This document shows positions 7,911-16,874 of a stretch of DNA of 64,000 bases, piece by piece. The notes below the pieces were generated by a model. It was given only the letters and a program-made list of their open reading frames with translations, was not told where the DNA came from and did no database searches. The stretch's first letter is position 1, and each line of letters opens with the position of its first letter. This DNA comes from Spirochaetia bacterium 38H-sp (GTDB lineage: Bacteria; Spirochaetota; Spirochaetia; Winmispirales; Winmispiraceae): NCBI GenBank assembly GCA_039023545.1, contig JBCHKQ010000004.1:1-64000 (forward strand), in the 5' to 3' direction. Both the position numbers and the translations under genes were made by a program.

Positions 7911-9245
7911 TCACTCCTTTTTTATCCTGTAGGTCATTATTGTCTTGTTTTTTACGCAAGTATCAAGTTTATTATGCCCTATATTGAGAACGAGGGCAAC
8001 ATCTTCTTTGGTACTATTTAGAATAACTACAGTAATGGTACCATCATTATTGTCAAGCGCGCAGGCATAGATACCATCATTTTCTGTTGTCAAACTACAA
8101 CCCAAGACCGTAGCCTTATCATTTATAAACTTGCTAAAATGAGCAATGGCATAATAAGAGGGCTGCATATAAAAAGAAGATTTGTCGATATCAACAAGCA
8201 CTGGAGAATCACAATAATTACCAACATGATTAGGACCACCCTGCATATCCAAAGCAGCATTCCAGTCTATCCATACCTCTACACCGCTATTGATATCACC
8301 AATAATATCTCTTGCATATCGTTCTGCGACATACCAATCTCCCGGACGAGCTCCTCCTTCTATACAACCCTCAGTAAAAACAAGCATCTTATCGGGAAAT
8401 TTTTCTCGTACATATTTTACATTCTCAAAGTGATTCACAGAATACCAGTGATAAGCAAAACCTGATATGTATTCGGCAGCCCCTTCTACAGACATACTCT
8501 CTTCTGCACGCTCCCTTAGCCTGTCACGATTATGATCCCAGATAAATATCCTGACATCATCAAAACCATTGTTCTTTAGTGCAGGGCCAAGAAAATCTCT
8601 TACAAAGACAGCCTCTTCTTCCGCAGTATATATACAGGACTCCCAAGTTTGCACAGCCTCGGGCTCATTTTGCACGCTAACAGCCCATGTATCTATGCCA
8701 TGTTGCTTAAGTGATTCTATAAAACGCACAAAATACATAGCCCAGGTCTCTCTGTACTCAGGAAGTAGTTTACCACCATGACACATATCTCGGTTGGTTT
8801 TCATCCATGCTGGAGGACTCCAGGGACTCAGAAATAATCGCAAATCAGGATAAGAAGCAAAAACATCCAAAATCAGGGGAAGTTGAAACTTTTCCATCGG
8901 CTCAAGCGAAAAACTCAAAAGAGATGTATCCCCTTCTTTTTCCAAACACGACCAGGAAGACAGAGAAAAATCACAACTAGAAATATGAGTTCTGACAAAA
9001 GACAAACCAAGACCTTTTTCCTTATTAAAATAAGAATCAATTACTTTTTTCCTATCTTCATACGATAAAAAGGACAACACATATGCTGCAGCCTCTGTAA
9101 GAGCAGTACCAAAACCCAAAAAGACTTGTCTTTTATCGGACAAATCTACTTTTAGACTAGCATTTATCCTGCAATCACATATTGGATTTTCTATCTTATC
9201 AAAATAAGAACCATATGAGCTTTTTACTATATCCAGAACCTTCAT
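7911..9245 (-). CDS. GH30-family beta-glycosidase, cytoplasmic
   Basis: The 444-residue protein matches glycoside hydrolase family 30 (clan A). The acid/base Glu194 is in VSVQNEPE and the nucleophile Glu292 in VFTEGC, with GFGTALTEA near the N-terminus and the beta-sandwich extension at the C-terminus. No signal peptide is present, so it should act on glycosides already imported by the adjacent ABC transporter. Known activities include beta-glucosylceramidase, beta-1,6-glucanase and beta-xylosidase; the specificity here cannot be read. ATG 9245 follows AAGGAG. A terminator-like hairpin separates it from the permease genes, suggesting lower expression than the transporter. Confidence 0.88.
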   Translation of the reverse strand: MKVLDIVKSSYGSYFDKIENPICDCRINASLKVDLSDKRQVFLGFGTALTEAAAYVLSFLSYEDRKKVIDSYFNKEKGLGLSFVRTHISSCDFSLSSWSCLEKEGDTSLLSFSLEPMEKFQLPLILDVFASYPDLRLFLSPWSPPAWMKTNRDMCHGGKLLPEYRETWAMYFVRFIESLKQHGIDTWAVSVQNEPEAVQTWESCIYTAEEEAVFVRDFLGPALKNNGFDDVRIFIWDHNRDRLRERAEESMSVEGAAEYISGFAYHWYSVNHFENVKYVREKFPDKMLVFTEGCIEGGARPGDWYVAERYARDIIGDINSGVEVWIDWNAALDMQGGPNHVGNYCDSPVLVDIDKSSFYMQPSYYAIAHFSKFINDKATVLGCSLTTENDGIYACALDNNDGTITVVILNSTKEDVALVLNIGHNKLDTCVKNKTIMTYRIKKE

Positions 9246-9258
9246 AACAACTCCTTAT

Positions 9259-9287
9259 AAAAAATTAAGGGGAGCTGCACTCCCCTT
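9259..9287 (-). terminator. Terminator or attenuator between the permease and GH30 genes
   Basis: Minus-strand stem AAGGGGAG / CTCCCCTT (arms 9280-9287 and 9267-9274, five-nt loop) is followed by AATTTTTT. Because GH30-lacI-phosphorylase lie downstream without a visible strong promoter, partial termination (differential expression within the operon) is more likely than a complete stop. Confidence 0.7.
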
Positions 9288-9320
9288 TATTTATCACAAA
9301 AACAAACCTTATTAAAGAGG

Positions 9321-10361
9321 TTATTTAAAGACCCCCGTATCTATAAGCTTCTCCATAAAAACTTTCTGTGCAAAAACAAATATTACAAGAGGTATAATGC
9401 TTGCAATAATTGTAGCAGTCTGGATAAGGTTTGGCTGACTCGTATACTGATTGTTAAAGACAGTGAGACCTATGGAAATAGGATACAAATCCGCATTACC
9501 TGCAAGATAGATTAGAGGACCAAAAAAATCGTTCCAGGCAAAGAAAAAATGGAATAGAGACACAGCAACTATAGCAGAAGTAGCCTGAGGAGCAATAATC
9601 TGAAAAAGCGTCCTTACCGGTCCTGCTCCATCTATCCTTGCAGCCTCATCCATTTCTCTGGGAATACCCATAAGAAACTGGCGCAAAAGAAAGACATTGT
9701 ATGCATTGGAGAAAAAAGTTGGGATAATAACAGGAAGCCAAGTTCCTACCCAGCCCATAAAATAGAACATAGTATATGTGGGGATAGAAGTAACAGCAGA
9801 AGGCAGAATGATAGTAGAAATAAGAACCATAAACAGAATATTCTTACCTGGAAAACTAAACCTTGCAAAACCATATGCTACAATCAAAGAAGAAAGAACC
9901 ATTGCAAAAGTAGTTATAACTGCATACATTGCAGTATTTCTCAAGAGTATGGGGAATTTTGTAGCATCCCACGCTTTTTTAAAGTTTTCCCACTGTGGAT
10001 AAACAGCCCATACATTATCCAGCCCTCTCCAATTGCCTTCCCACTCTATTTCTCCGGCATTTGGATTATCCGGATCCATAAAGACAGATTTTTGTCTCCC
10101 TTTCTTAACCATTGCAAGGATCTTTTCCTGCCCGTTTATTGGAACCTTGTATAGCTTATAATCTTTACCGTTATACGTCCATGTTTTGGGAGCAAGAGGA
10201 AGTACACTCACTTTACCCATGGCAATCTGATCCAAAGTCTTTAAAGACATAGACATACCATATGCAAGAGGTAAAAGGAATACAGAAAGAAGAAGTAGAA
10301 TAGCCAATGTAAAAGCAATTTTTTTCGCATAACGCATAACAAGCACATTATCAGCAATCAT
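9321..10361 (-). CDS. Carbohydrate ABC transporter permease (MalG type)
   Basis: Inner-membrane subunit of 346 residues with an N-terminal hydrophobic helix, an extra-cytoplasmic segment of about 75 residues (roughly 45-120), then five hydrophobic helices. The ATPase-contact EAA loop is readable as EMDEAARIDGAGPVRTLFQIIAPQ. The ATG overlaps the stop of the preceding permease gene by 4 nt (ATGA) and follows GGGAGG, so the two are translationally coupled. No ATPase gene is present; a shared MsmK/UgpC-type ATPase encoded elsewhere is expected, as is common for such CUT1 operons. Confidence 0.92.
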   Translation of the reverse strand: MIADNVLVMRYAKKIAFTLAILLLLSVFLLPLAYGMSMSLKTLDQIAMGKVSVLPLAPKTWTYNGKDYKLYKVPINGQEKILAMVKKGRQKSVFMDPDNPNAGEIEWEGNWRGLDNVWAVYPQWENFKKAWDATKFPILLRNTAMYAVITTFAMVLSSLIVAYGFARFSFPGKNILFMVLISTIILPSAVTSIPTYTMFYFMGWVGTWLPVIIPTFFSNAYNVFLLRQFLMGIPREMDEAARIDGAGPVRTLFQIIAPQATSAIVAVSLFHFFFAWNDFFGPLIYLAGNADLYPISIGLTVFNNQYTSQPNLIQTATIIASIIPLVIFVFAQKVFMEKLIDTGVFK

Positions 10362-11290
10362 TTATCACCTCCCGCATAATAGACCCAATGCCGTGCTGTT
10401 TTAAAAAGAAGAGCAGTAAAAAACAATCCAAGAAAGAATATAAGCCACGCGATAACCGCACCATACCCCATATTAAAATAGGTAAAAGCCTGACGGAAAA
10501 AATAAACCATAGGAAAGTTAGTAAGACCATCAGGAAAACCACTGCCCAGATTGATAACATAAGGCACAAGAAAGTACTGCATAAGCCCTATTACACCAAT
10601 TACCAAGTTATAGAAAACGACAGGAGTAATCATAGGCAAGGTTATCCTAAAAAGGCTATGCCATCCTCCAGCACCATCTATTTCAGCAGCCTCATACAAT
10701 TCAACTGGTATTCCCTGAAGCCCAGCAAGGAAAACAATTATAGTATTACCCAAGCCCCACAAACCTATAATAGTATACGTAACATATATAAGATGTGGAT
10801 TAGCAAGCCATCTAATACCATCAGAACCCGTAGCATCGACATTAAATATTTTCTCTATCAGCAAATTAATCCAGCCCGTATTCTCGTTGAGAACACCCTG
10901 CCATATTATTACTGATGCAACTAAAGGAATGATAGAAGGAAGATAAAAAAATGTTCTAAAAAATCTCTTACCTAGCAAATATCTACTATTTAGCATAAGC
11001 GCCACAGAAAGAGCAAACAACATACTGATAGGCATATTTATAACAGAAAACAAAAGAATACGTCCAACAGAAGCAAGAACCTCCTTATCTTCAAAAAGAG
11101 CCCTTTTCCAATTTTTTAGACCTGCAAAAGAAATCTTGCTTACATCGGACAAAGAAAAATCCAAAAAAGTAAAAATAAAAGAAACAATTATCGGAAGCAA
11201 ATAAAAAATAAAAAAACCTATAAGCCACGGAGAAATAAACCTAAAACCCCACTTATGCTCCCATTTTTCCAAAGAATGTGCTTTTTGCAT
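10358..11290 (-). CDS. Carbohydrate ABC transporter permease (MalF type)
   Basis: Six-helix CUT1-family permease of 310 residues, EAA loop ELYEAAEIDGAGGWHSLF. It pairs with the downstream MalG-type protein to form the translocation channel for the sugar bound by the upstream lipoprotein. ATG 11290 follows CTAGGAGG. The hairpin between this gene and the binding-protein gene probably lowers its expression relative to the binding protein. Confidence 0.92.
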   Translation of the reverse strand: MQKAHSLEKWEHKWGFRFISPWLIGFFIFYLLPIIVSFIFTFLDFSLSDVSKISFAGLKNWKRALFEDKEVLASVGRILLFSVINMPISMLFALSVALMLNSRYLLGKRFFRTFFYLPSIIPLVASVIIWQGVLNENTGWINLLIEKIFNVDATGSDGIRWLANPHLIYVTYTIIGLWGLGNTIIVFLAGLQGIPVELYEAAEIDGAGGWHSLFRITLPMITPVVFYNLVIGVIGLMQYFLVPYVINLGSGFPDGLTNFPMVYFFRQAFTYFNMGYGAVIAWLIFFLGLFFTALLFKTARHWVYYAGGDK

Positions 11291-11320
11291 TATTGCCTCC
11301 TAGCTATCCTAGCTAAAGAA

Positions 11321-11340
11321 GGGAGGGGTACTCCCCTCCC
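11321..11340 (-). promoter_or_regulatory. Intercistronic mRNA hairpin after the binding-protein gene
   Basis: Perfect 8-bp stem GGGAGGGG / CCCCTCCC with a 4-nt loop, 17 nt past the binding-protein stop codon. There is only a weak TTCTTT after it on the minus strand, so it is more likely an mRNA-stabilising 3' end, as in malE-malF, than a full terminator. Confidence 0.6.
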
Positions 11341-11357
11341 TGAGAAACCATCATTAC

Positions 11358-12707
11358 TTACTTGGATGCAGCCTTAAAAATACCATCAAGGTCATTCTCA
11401 AGAGATTCTACAGCAGCATCAAAATCAAGATCAGGCTTATTGCTAACCTCATCCCAAAACTGGTTATACCTCTGATTTGCCTCCTGGAAACTAGGCATCC
11501 AGCTCTCATGATTGGGATTATCCGGATACTTAATGCTCTCAACAATAGGACCGTAATCTATGTCAAAATCAGGGAACTTCTCAGTAAAAAACTTTGTAAG
11601 AAAAGTATCCTGTAGAGACTTTTTGGCAGGCATACCACCGTATACTGCAGCAAGCTGCTCTGCCTTATCGTCAACAAGATAAGTAAGCACCTTAAAGGCA
11701 GCATCAGGATTCTTGGTAGCCTTTGTAATAAGGAAAGTATCAGCATGCATCTTTGCAGTAGTCTTCCCCTTATAAGAAGGAACAGGGTAAGGATTCCATT
11801 TAAAAGGTAGCTGTGCAAAACCTGCATACCAAAGATGACAATGAACCATAGCAACACGACCAGAAGCAAAAAGATCTCCGTTCTTTAAAATATCACTATT
11901 AGCCTGCGGAGCTGTAGGAACAAAATGGTCTTTCCACATTGCATCGTAATACCACTTCCACCCTTCTTTCCACTGAGAAGGAATAGTTGCAGAACCATCC
12001 TTTGCAACAAAAGATCCAGGACCAAAGAGAGTACCTACCCCTCTTGCATCAGTCCATTGTATAGCAAACCCCCACTGGGCAATCTTCTCAGGATCAAAAT
12101 CCGGACTGGTAGCATCATTACCGTTCTCATCTACAGTAAGCCTCATACCGAGCCATTTGATTGTATCAAAATTCCACTCGTGCTTTACTCCTTTATCATC
12201 CACATATGGCTCTCCATAATGTTTGGGAGGAAGCGGCAATCCAGCCTCTTCAAAAAGCTCCTCGTTGACATAGAGAAAAGATGGATAAATGGCAAAAGGA
12301 ATACCAAGCAATCCCTCATCAGGATCCCTGTAGAAATCAATCATAGAAGAATCGTACATTGACAAATCAAAACCATTCTTCTTTACAAGAGGCTCAAGAT
12401 CCAGCCAAGACCCCTTAAAACTATCTCGTCCTCTTATACCGACAGGACCTACAACATCAGGCGCATTACCACCGCTAAACTGAGTAGCGAGAGTCTGATA
12501 AGCCTGAGCATTGGGAACGACCTCAAGAACGAGCTTAAAATCATTGTTCTTCTCATTAAATTCGTCAACAATAGCCTGTTGAGCCTTAATAGTGGGCTCA
12601 TCAGAACCGGCACCTAGACCGACAAACCATCTCACCTCATTCTTGGGACCGGAACAGCCAGTAAAGAACAAGGCTACAAACAAAACCGCAAGAAAAGCTT
12701 TCTTCAT
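11358..12707 (-). CDS. Sugar-binding lipoprotein of an ABC transporter (CUT1, cluster B fold)
   Basis: Signal peptide MKKAFLAVLFVALFFTGC ends in a spirochaete-style lipobox (Cys at residue 18), so the 449-residue protein is membrane-anchored. The mature part has features of MalE/UgpB-type extracellular solute-binding proteins (IVDEFNEKNNDFK, GGNAPDVV, ITKATKNPDAAFKVLTYL). ATG 12707 follows CAGGAGG at 8 nt; an upstream ATG at 12767 lies inside the promoter and is rejected. First gene of the operon, directly behind the LacI-type operator. Confidence 0.92.
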   Translation of the reverse strand: MKKAFLAVLFVALFFTGCSGPKNEVRWFVGLGAGSDEPTIKAQQAIVDEFNEKNNDFKLVLEVVPNAQAYQTLATQFSGGNAPDVVGPVGIRGRDSFKGSWLDLEPLVKKNGFDLSMYDSSMIDFYRDPDEGLLGIPFAIYPSFLYVNEELFEEAGLPLPPKHYGEPYVDDKGVKHEWNFDTIKWLGMRLTVDENGNDATSPDFDPEKIAQWGFAIQWTDARGVGTLFGPGSFVAKDGSATIPSQWKEGWKWYYDAMWKDHFVPTAPQANSDILKNGDLFASGRVAMVHCHLWYAGFAQLPFKWNPYPVPSYKGKTTAKMHADTFLITKATKNPDAAFKVLTYLVDDKAEQLAAVYGGMPAKKSLQDTFLTKFFTEKFPDFDIDYGPIVESIKYPDNPNHESWMPSFQEANQRYNQFWDEVSNKPDLDFDAAVESLENDLDGIFKAASK

Positions 12708-12728
12708 AGGATAACCTCCTGAAATAGG

Positions 12729-12754
12729 TTTTCGATAACATGTGTTATCGAAAA
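12729..12754. promoter_or_regulatory. LacI-type operator, 12-bp inverted repeat with 2-bp centre
   Basis: TTTTCGATAACA at 12729-12740, TG, then its exact reverse complement TGTTATCGAAAA at 12743-12754. It covers the transcription start region of the sugar operon, immediately downstream of the -10 box and just upstream of the ribosome site, the classical place for a repressor. The operon encodes a LacI protein, the probable binder (inference). Confidence 0.75.
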
Positions 12755-12755
12755 C

Positions 12756-12784
12756 AGAATATACCACATAATCACTCTTGTCAA
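12756..12784 (-). promoter_or_regulatory. Predicted sigma-70 promoter of the sugar operon
   Basis: Consensus TTGACA (12784-12779) with TATTCT at 17 bp (12761-12756), or TATATT at 15 bp (12763-12758). The operator lies directly downstream. Confidence 0.6.
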
Positions 12785-12869
12785 GAAAAACTTTAACACT
12801 TGTAAAATAAGAACATAGTAGTAAGATTCAATTTGACAGACAATAATATGTTAAACAGTACAAAATAAC

Positions 12870-12914
12870 ATACCGAACGCGCGTAATGCCAAGCATTACG
12901 CGCTGCCTACGGCA
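12870..12914 (+). repeat. Intergenic capped-hairpin repeat, copy 5
   Basis: ATACCGAACG (12870-12879), perfect 10-bp stem CGCGTAATGC (12880-12889) / GCATTACGCG (12893-12902) with a CAA loop, then CTGCCTACGGCA (12903-12914). It lies 82 nt past the TPR gene ending at 12996, with the mini-hairpin facing that gene. Confidence 0.88.
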
Positions 12915-12995
12915 GAAAACAACAGAGAAAAAAGACATTTAAATAAAACTAAAGAAAATACAGATTTACAAAAAATATAAGAAAAACATCTTCCA

Positions 12996-14612
12996 CTACT
13001 TTTCAAACTTACGAAGAAGTATTATTGCATCAAAATTATCCGGCTGCAAAGCCAACGCCCTGTCTAACAATTCTCGCGCCGTAGCCTCATCTCCAGAACA
13101 AAGACTTAGCCATGCCCTTAAAACCATAAATCTACTTAGAGAAGCTTTATCCGATATATCAGCAGATTCTCTGGAAACATAAGCAAGAGCCTCCTTATAC
13201 CTCCTATCCAAGCCCATAAGCAGAGCAAGATTATACACAGCCTCAGACCTGTACAAAGAAGTATTCCAGTCATATTCCTGTAAAACTCTTATAGCATCTT
13301 TTATTTTTCCCTCGTGAGAAAAAAGCACTGTTGTAAAAAGCACATACCAATCCCTCTCCACAAAAGCAGCACGACTTTTCTCAAGAAGCAGAGAAAGCTC
13401 ATCCCACATTTTATGACTTGTGAAAAACCATGCAGAATACTTGATAAGCCTCTCATCATGGGGATACCTCCTTACAAGCTCCCACAAACGAGAACGTACA
13501 GCATCCTGCCCCATAGACTGCGATGCAAAAACATTGAGCAGAAGAGCAGGAAAAGCATTATCCCCGTACTTTGCTGCAAGCTCCTGAGCAGCGTTCTCCT
13601 TACCCGTAATGAGCATGAGCCTTATCTTATCTGATACAAGATCTATGCTTTCTCCGTAACGCAGAAAAGCATCATCCAAAACAGCCTCAGCTTTATCATA
13701 ATCTCCTATACTATCATAATAATGGATAAGATTATGATACGGAAGATAAGAGTACTCAGGCACAATATTTATAACATGCTCATACAGCCTTACCCCCTGC
13801 AGGGGCTGCCCAGACAGAAAAAAAGAATCAGCTACCATAAGCAATCTTTCGGGAGAAGGCACAGTAAGAAAAGAATCCGAATGCTCTATCACCTCAGAAT
13901 ATGCACCGACATCATAAAGAAGATAAACCATAAGAGCTGATGCCAGATTATTACCACTAACAGAAGACAAAACAGAAAGGGCCTTTGTCATTTCCCCTCT
14001 TCTTAACATAAGAAGAACGGACATCATATACATGCCGGCATCATCATACCTATGGGCAATATCAAGATACACATCAGGATCGGACAAAAAAGGCAATAAG
14101 CCAGAAAACTTCTCTACATAAGCAAGAGAAAAAGCAGAAGGAGAAGAACGCACCATATCCTTCCACAAATGCAATAAGACGGATCTTCCAGCATAAGAAG
14201 AAAGATATGGCCTAGCAATCTCAAATGCTTTTCTCACATATCCTTCTCTTCTATATCCCTCTATAAGGAAAAGTCTTATACCCAGATTTCCGGGAAAAAA
14301 AGACAAAGCCTCTGCACCCAGCTCTGTAAGAACATCATAAGAACCAGAAAGCTCCCCCAGCAAAAAGGCCCTCTTCTCAACTCTAAGCCAATCTTCTGCC
14401 GTAAAAATGCTATCCTTATCTATGTTAATAAGAAGAGACTTTGCAAGGGGAACATTCTTTAAAGAAATAGCTACATCACATTTTTTTAAATACTCATCGA
14501 GTGCGGCTTTTTTTTTTGCTCTGGAGCTGTCAGTCCATACCCACAAAACAAAGATAAAAGAAACAATAAGAGCAAACAAAAAAAAGACTATAGCCGCAAG
14601 ACGTTTTTTCAT
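12996..14612 (-). CDS. Membrane-anchored tetratricopeptide-repeat protein, function unknown
   Basis: The 538-residue protein has an N-terminal transmembrane helix (residues about 5-27) and then TPR-like helical hairpins to the C-terminus, clearest in the last 200 residues (AVYNLALLMGLDRRYKEALAYV, ALALQPDNFDAIILL). The bulk should lie in the periplasm or at the membrane face. ATG 14612 overlaps the nusB stop by 4 nt. TPR proteins usually scaffold complexes; no partner is indicated. Repeat copy 5 follows it. Confidence 0.7.
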   Translation of the reverse strand: MKKRLAAIVFFLFALIVSFIFVLWVWTDSSRAKKKAALDEYLKKCDVAISLKNVPLAKSLLINIDKDSIFTAEDWLRVEKRAFLLGELSGSYDVLTELGAEALSFFPGNLGIRLFLIEGYRREGYVRKAFEIARPYLSSYAGRSVLLHLWKDMVRSSPSAFSLAYVEKFSGLLPFLSDPDVYLDIAHRYDDAGMYMMSVLLMLRRGEMTKALSVLSSVSGNNLASALMVYLLYDVGAYSEVIEHSDSFLTVPSPERLLMVADSFFLSGQPLQGVRLYEHVINIVPEYSYLPYHNLIHYYDSIGDYDKAEAVLDDAFLRYGESIDLVSDKIRLMLITGKENAAQELAAKYGDNAFPALLLNVFASQSMGQDAVRSRLWELVRRYPHDERLIKYSAWFFTSHKMWDELSLLLEKSRAAFVERDWYVLFTTVLFSHEGKIKDAIRVLQEYDWNTSLYRSEAVYNLALLMGLDRRYKEALAYVSRESADISDKASLSRFMVLRAWLSLCSGDEATARELLDRALALQPDNFDAIILLRKFEK

Positions 14613-15019
14613 TCCCTATTGATTTCCTTTACAAGTGCATCCAGTATACCATTGACAAATCTGTAAGAATCCTTTCCTGAGAACTCCTTAGCTATCTCAA
14701 GAGCCTCATCTATTACGACACGCGGAGGAATATCTTTAAGAAACATAAGCTGATACACACTCATCCGGAGGATTGCTCTGTCAGCAAAAGCGATTCTATC
14801 AAAATCCCATTTTTCAAGATGATCGGCTATCATATCGTCAATATCATCTATGTTTTCAATCGTGCCGGAAACAATAAGCCGTGCAAAATCACAAGCCTCC
14901 GCAGGCGGTTTTTTATCCGCCCACGGAAACGTAAAAAGAATATCCACATCAGTATTGGATGCATCCCAAGCATACAAAGCCTGAAAAGCAAGTATTCTGC
15001 CTTTTCTCCGCAACCCCAT
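14609..15019 (-). CDS. nusB: Transcription antitermination factor NusB
   Basis: All-helical RNA-binding protein (136 residues) that joins NusE/S10 on boxA RNA in rRNA antitermination. The family blocks are present: RKGRILAFQALYAWD at the N-terminus, DRAILRMSVYQLMFL, and PPRVVIDEALEIAKEF..FVNGILDAL at the C-terminus. It starts 10 nt after the parvulin gene ends, with only a weak GGTAGAG ribosome site, and overlaps the following TPR gene (ATGA), so it sits mid-operon. Confidence 0.93.
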   Translation of the reverse strand: MGLRRKGRILAFQALYAWDASNTDVDILFTFPWADKKPPAEACDFARLIVSGTIENIDDIDDMIADHLEKWDFDRIAFADRAILRMSVYQLMFLKDIPPRVVIDEALEIAKEFSGKDSYRFVNGILDALVKEINRE

Positions 15020-15029
15020 ATTATAAGCT

Positions 15030-16064
15030 CTACCAGTTAAGATTATTATCGTACACAGATACAGTGGCCTTATCCCTGAGTTCCTTTACAAGGTCCTCTA
15101 TGGCTTTCTTATATGCAGCCTGCTTTCTCTGCAAGATAATTGCATTTTTTACATTATCGTACACTTTTTGCCCAGAACCAGGTATAACATCATTCAGTCC
15201 AAGCAGCTTGGGATCACTGTGAGTTTTCACAACTACTATATGATATCCTACTTCAGACTCTATCACATCGCTCACAGTATTGACCTTGATAGAGAAAACC
15301 TTATCAAAAAAGCTCTGCCCCAGAAGATTTATTCTCTGTGCATCGGTGCGAAACAAAGTTCCCACATTACCCTTGTTATAACGAGAATTTTGATCATCAG
15401 AATACTTCTCTACAGAGTCTTCAAATTTTTTAACACTGTTTCCTATTTCTTTTTTGATATCGACAGCTCTGTTATAAGCCTTCTTTTTCGCCTCATCGGA
15501 TAGTCCCCTTGTATCAATAAAAATATGAGAATATTCTATGCTTTCCGGAACAGTAAATTTCTGAATATTCTGGTTATACATAGTATTTATCTCATCATTT
15601 GTAGGCATATCAACAGAGTTTATCTGCTGTCCCTTAACCTGCATAATATACTTCTCGGATATAAGCTGTCTCCTTATCTTGGAAACAAATTCATCCCAAC
15701 TCATACCCAGCTGCTGTGCAATAAGTTGTTTAAACTGCTCGTCTGGGATATTAGCTCCAAGCTGAGCCTTATAGGAATCTACAGCTTTCTTAACATCATC
15801 GTCACTTACCGTAACATAAGCATTCTCCGCAGCCTGAGCAATGAGAACCTCACCAATCCTTGCATCAAGCATCTTTTTCTTTTCATCAAGACTCAACTTT
15901 CTCTTAAGCTGTGACTCAAGAAGTTCAACATCCTCTTTAAACTGTTTCTGAGTTACAACCTCTGTCTTATACAGCTTAATCCGTGCTACTGGAGCATCAA
16001 GGACCTGTGCTGACAAAATAGAAGCGGAAACTAGTAAAAAAGCAATAACCTTTGCATATTTCAT
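15030..16064 (-). CDS. Periplasmic parvulin-type peptidyl-prolyl isomerase (SurA/PpiC-like)
   Basis: Signal peptide MKYAKVIAFLLVSASILSA, an N-terminal SurA-like helical region (about 25-165), and a parvulin domain (about 170-295; YSHIFIDTRG, FEDSVEKYSDD, GYHIVVVKTH). Length 344. It probably assists folding of outer-membrane or periplasmic proteins. ATG 16064 overlaps the J-domain gene by 4 nt and follows CAGGAGG. The position next to nusB and a J-domain gene suggests a general protein-quality operon, but that is inference. Confidence 0.88.
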   Translation of the reverse strand: MKYAKVIAFLLVSASILSAQVLDAPVARIKLYKTEVVTQKQFKEDVELLESQLKRKLSLDEKKKMLDARIGEVLIAQAAENAYVTVSDDDVKKAVDSYKAQLGANIPDEQFKQLIAQQLGMSWDEFVSKIRRQLISEKYIMQVKGQQINSVDMPTNDEINTMYNQNIQKFTVPESIEYSHIFIDTRGLSDEAKKKAYNRAVDIKKEIGNSVKKFEDSVEKYSDDQNSRYNKGNVGTLFRTDAQRINLLGQSFFDKVFSIKVNTVSDVIESEVGYHIVVVKTHSDPKLLGLNDVIPGSGQKVYDNVKNAIILQRKQAAYKKAIEDLVKELRDKATVSVYDNNLNW

Positions 16065-16864
16065 GCCGGTTCCTCCTGTAATAACTTTCTCTGTAATCTC
16101 GAAAAACCCGAAAGATTACCGTTTAAAGCAGAAGCCCGTTTAAGATAATAACGTGCAACCGCCGTATTATCAGTCTTTATGGCAAAATCTGCCATACGCT
16201 TACAAAACAAAAACTCATCCCTGTCGGAAAGACAACCCAGAGACAAGAGCTCTTCAATATACATCATAGCAAGTTCAATATCCATATCAGACTGAGTTAT
16301 AAGCATCTTCTTTAGTCTCAAAATAACCTCATCAAAAAAATGTCTAAAATAAGGCTTCTGCTTCTCCATAGCAGAAAGGCGGAGTAGATGGTTGACAGCC
16401 TCGGCCGGCTCTGCTCTTTTCTCATAAGCCTCAGCTATAAGAAAAAGGCAGTCCATGGCATCTTCCCTGTCCAGATATGCCTCAACGGAAAACCCATCCA
16501 TTCTCAAAGATTCATAAAGACCTATAGCATCATCATCTCTATCATGCAAAAGGTCAAAGAAAACCAGCTTAGCCTGACTCTCCAGATCATCCCGACGATT
16601 CTGTAAAAACTCACGGTAATCAAAAACATAAGTCTTCTTTCTTCTAAAAACAGCAAGATGCCTGTCATACTCCTCACGCTTGTAAGGGTCTGAGAGCACC
16701 TCATAAGCCATAAGAAGCCTGCGCATAGCATCCAGGTCATCATCCGTAGGGTTGGACATGGTATCTGGGTGCATATCCTTTGCTTTGCGTCTAAAAGCTT
16801 TCTTTATATCTGACAGAGAAGCATCCTGTTCTATTCCAAGAAGTTCATAATAACTTTCAAACAT
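16061..16864 (-). CDS. J-domain protein with a helical C-terminal region
   Basis: Residues 1-75 are a J-domain (YYELLGIEQDASLSDIKKAFRRKA) with the DnaK-stimulating HPD motif in MHPDT. No G/F-rich or zinc-finger region follows, so it is a type III J-protein rather than DnaJ. The rest (about 190 residues) is helical with TPR-like spacing. The ATG at 16864 (MFESYYELL) is used; the longer frame begins with a GTG inside the upstream gene and lacks a ribosome site. It is coupled to the parvulin gene by a 4-nt overlap. Confidence 0.85.
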   Translation of the reverse strand: MFESYYELLGIEQDASLSDIKKAFRRKAKDMHPDTMSNPTDDDLDAMRRLLMAYEVLSDPYKREEYDRHLAVFRRKKTYVFDYREFLQNRRDDLESQAKLVFFDLLHDRDDDAIGLYESLRMDGFSVEAYLDREDAMDCLFLIAEAYEKRAEPAEAVNHLLRLSAMEKQKPYFRHFFDEVILRLKKMLITQSDMDIELAMMYIEELLSLGCLSDRDEFLFCKRMADFAIKTDNTAVARYYLKRASALNGNLSGFSRLQRKLLQEEPA

Positions 16865-16874
16865 CTCTCTACCA

